Virus record (IMG/VR): IMGVR_UViG_3300025141_016386
Coordinates: 1 to 64,000 of that record
Reading direction: 5' to 3' (one strand)
DNA: 64,000 nucleotides
Source: a virus
In this document: positions 62,017 to 64,000 of the stretch, one piece after another
How positions within the stretch are numbered: position 1 is the stretch's first letter
Layout of the letters: each line of letters opens with the position of its first letter
Notes under the pieces: model-generated
Database searches by the model: none
The model's input: the letters and a program-made list of their open reading frames with translations, nothing else
What the model was told of the DNA's origin: nothing
Program-made: the position numbers and the translations under genes

Positions 62017-62919
62017 TTATAATTCGAACTCTGTTTCTTCTTCAGCTTCAAGACCCATGTCATCGTCACCACCTAAATCGATTTCTTCTTCCTCTCCACC
62101 AGACTCAATATCAATTTGAGTTTCTGGAGTTTTTCCAAAGAATTCATCTTCATATCTTCCAGCCCACAGGACAAGATTTTTCTTAAAATAAATTTGAAAA
62201 AGATCTCTTTCTGATAATTCACCAGGTTGATATTCTTTTCCGTCAATTTCTACGCCTTTCTTAAGCATGCTGTCTTTTTCAATCTGGCCATAATATCTTC
62301 TCAAAGAAGGTCCAACTCTCTTATAGGCTTCGCGACTATAGATTTTAACACCAGAATCAGGCTCAGGCTCTTCTTCAATTTCTATACCCTCTCCATCCTC
62401 GCCAAGAGTGAGTTCTTCCTCATCATCTTCAGCAGGAGTCAAATCTCCGCCATTATCTTCTAAATCTCCTACAGAGACAGTAATGACCTCATCTTCTTCA
62501 GGTTCTTCAATTTCTTCAGGCTCGTCTTCAACGAATCCTTTTTCAACAAAATCTTGGCCAAGTGGTTTTGGCTGCTTATTGGCGTCCATGGTCTTGAAAT
62601 CTTCATTTGCAAAATCCAAAAGGAATTCAGTGAAAACCTCTCTGTCTTCGGGCCCAGAACTCAGATCAGTATATGCGTCTTTAAATGCCGGATTACTATC
62701 TGGCTTAGAGGGATCCCCTACAGTTTCTTTGATGAAATGTGCCAAAAGATTGAGGGCAGTATATTCATATTTTACAGTACTGCCTTCTTTGATGAGTTGT
62801 CTCACAATTTTACGCACATAATCTTCTTTCAGATTCCTGCGACCTTTCACAACGCTAATTGCTTTTCGAATGTTCTCTCTTAGGAGTTGTTCTTCTAAAA
62901 TTTCTTTTCTTTCTCTCAT
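62017..62919 (-). CDS. acidic protein, possible scaffold-like or virion component
   Basis: 300 residues. Basic, helical N-terminus (residues 1-50, with EDYVRKIVRQLIKEG), a middle low-complexity stretch extremely rich in Glu and Asp (about 133-195), a short folded part (REAYKRVGPSLRRYYGQIEKD) and an acidic C-terminus. The charge distribution is like prohead core or scaffold proteins, but no family was recognised. It follows the nucleotidyltransferase fusion. Confidence 0.6.
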   Translation of the reverse strand: MRERKEILEEQLLRENIRKAISVVKGRRNLKEDYVRKIVRQLIKEGSTVKYEYTALNLLAHFIKETVGDPSKPDSNPAFKDAYTDLSSGPEDREVFTEFLLDFANEDFKTMDANKQPKPLGQDFVEKGFVEDEPEEIEEPEEDEVITVSVGDLEDNGGDLTPAEDDEEELTLGEDGEGIEIEEEPEPDSGVKIYSREAYKRVGPSLRRYYGQIEKDSMLKKGVEIDGKEYQPGELSERDLFQIYFKKNLVLWAGRYEDEFFGKTPETQIDIESGGEEEEIDLGGDDDMGLEAEEETEFEL

Positions 62920-62944
62920 AAAATAAGTTCCCAGTTTCTTATAA

Positions 62945-63988
62945 TTAGTTTGTTTTAGATCTTCTCTTTGATTTTTTTCTTCTTTTGATGGTTATACCGG
63001 GGAAAGGCCCCACTCCACCAGTAACTCCCCCCATGGCCATGCCGGCTTCCTCTTCAAGTTCACCACGCTCTTCATAAGAGTAGGCAATTGCAGCACATTG
63101 CTTTGGATTATCATCACATTCGCCTTTTTCTGTCATCTTGCTGATCTTTTCTCCAACTCGCTCTTGACCAGCTTTGGATACTTGTGTTTCCTTTTCTTCC
63201 AAGACCTCTTCAATAATATTGTAAAGAAGTTCTGAAAAATCTACCCCTTCCTGTAGTGCAGGAGCATTATCACTGATATTCACAATAGCTTTGAAATCTT
63301 CGATATCTACATCGGAAGGAAGGTGGGCTCGTATCGTTTCATCGTCGCCGATCATTAACGCTTTTGCTAATATAGATCCGCTTAATTTAACATCACCCTC
63401 AGAAAAAGCAACGCATGCGGGATAAACCCCGACCCTCATATCATGAAGATCCAGATTATCTCTTGCGGGGCCCTGAGCTTTGCCATCTTTTTCTAGCCAT
63501 GCGGCAAATTCTTCGGCCCTCCGGGAATCAGGAATTCCTTTATTGTCCTTCTTGTCGCTACACCCCAGAGCTATGGTCGCGCCTGAATGATATTCTCCGA
63601 AAAGATCATCGCTCAAGAGGTTAAATGCAAGGCCCATGGGACTATCCGCCTTCGAATTGATGAACTCTATTTTTGGATCATCAAGTTTATAAAGCTCGCG
63701 AAATACTCTTTCTGACATCTCCCTAGTGACGCCTGCGCGAGTAAGTCCTTCTCCACTAATTACAACAACTTTTTCGACATCTGGCTGGTCGGCATAATGC
63801 TGAATCATTTCTTTGTGACCCTTGTGTGGAGGTTTAAATCCTCCCGGGATCAAAATAACATATTTTTCTTGCCCTAACTGCCCTTCCATCAAGACGCTGA
63901 AAACCTCGTCAATCAAACTCTCATCAATCTTCTCCATGGCTGGAATTCCCTTGCGTCCGTATTTGAAAAGACCAAGGAGTTGGTTCAT
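62945..63988 (-). CDS. HxGH nucleotidyltransferase fused to a basic C-terminal domain
   Basis: 347 residues from the ATG at 63986-63988; the frame remains open to the window edge, so the true start may lie outside. Residues about 42-200 form a cytidylyltransferase-like Rossmann fold with ILIPGGFKPPHKGHKEMI (HKGH at 55-58). Residues about 250-347 hold a helical segment, KGECDDNPKQCAAIAYS, a Gly-rich stretch (AMGGVTGGVG) and a basic end (KRRKKSKRRSK). This unusual tail suggests a virion-bound or DNA-bound enzyme. It is not closely related to the HxGH enzyme at 58412-58855. Confidence 0.72.
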   Translation of the reverse strand: MNQLLGLFKYGRKGIPAMEKIDESLIDEVFSVLMEGQLGQEKYVILIPGGFKPPHKGHKEMIQHYADQPDVEKVVVISGEGLTRAGVTREMSERVFRELYKLDDPKIEFINSKADSPMGLAFNLLSDDLFGEYHSGATIALGCSDKKDNKGIPDSRRAEEFAAWLEKDGKAQGPARDNLDLHDMRVGVYPACVAFSEGDVKLSGSILAKALMIGDDETIRAHLPSDVDIEDFKAIVNISDNAPALQEGVDFSELLYNIIEEVLEEKETQVSKAGQERVGEKISKMTEKGECDDNPKQCAAIAYSYEERGELEEEAGMAMGGVTGGVGPFPGITIKRRKKSKRRSKTN

Positions 63989-64000
63989 GGGAGCAAAGTT

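Overview
The window looks like an internal 64 kb piece of a large tailed bacteriophage with a contractile (myovirus-type) tail. The reasons are baseplate proteins of the T4 gp6 and gp25 types, a T4 gp55-like late sigma factor, a virion-type amidase, giant LamG-bearing tail proteins, recombination and replication genes, two tRNAs, and tight packing of every gene on the minus strand. Many start codons overlap the previous stop (ATGA, TGATG, TTGA, GTGA). Start sites carry good AGGAG ribosome sites and early-type promoters match bacterial sigma-70. This fits a Gram-negative-like, probably aquatic host, but the host cannot be named from this sequence. Capsid, terminase and DNA polymerase are not in the window, so the genome is much larger.

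The layout is read in the direction of transcription, from high to low coordinates. 64.0-59.6 kb: a nucleotidyltransferase fusion, an acidic protein, a Fis-type HTH protein behind a G-free leader, a phosphoesterase, tRNA-CAU, tRNA-Arg(UCU) and a ClpP-like protease. 59.0-54.2 kb: two small membrane proteins not obvious by length, a second HxGH nucleotidyltransferase, PIN-PhoH, a metallopeptidase and a Cas4/RecB-type nuclease. 54.2-41.9 kb: a sugar island with a GT4 glycosyltransferase, a GT4 fused to a DUF115/sialyltransferase-like domain, and an almost complete set of enzymes for a pseudaminic-acid-like nonulosonic acid (dehydratase, aminotransferase, acetyltransferases, NeuB-type synthase, two CMP-transferases) with methylase, formyltransferase and oxidoreductase tailoring genes. 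41.8-40.1 kb: small regulators including the gp55-like sigma factor. 40.1-5.5 kb: amidase, spike candidate, a 2253-residue protein, gp25, gp6, three LamG proteins, and a set of fibre or connector-like proteins. 5.5-0 kb: RuvC-like resolvase, primase, a single-chain Mre11-Rad50 (gp47-gp46) fusion and small proteins.

Seven near-perfect sigma-70 promoters (TTGACA, exactly 17 bp, TATAAT/TATATT/TATACT) lie on the minus strand at 4.4, 41.9, 55.0, 56.3, 60.3, 61.5 and 62.0 kb. I see none in front of the structural genes, which probably depend on the gp55-like factor.

The most unusual features are (1) the phage-borne nonulosonate island with two putative sialyltransferase-like transferases, (2) GC-rich, palindrome-rich repeat segments inserted in frame in two neighbouring tail genes, (3) a 123-nt leader without a single G upstream of the HTH gene, built from 9-mer repeats, and (4) perfect 24- and 26-bp palindromes inside structural genes. 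Function calls rest on motif recognition by eye; no database search was possible.
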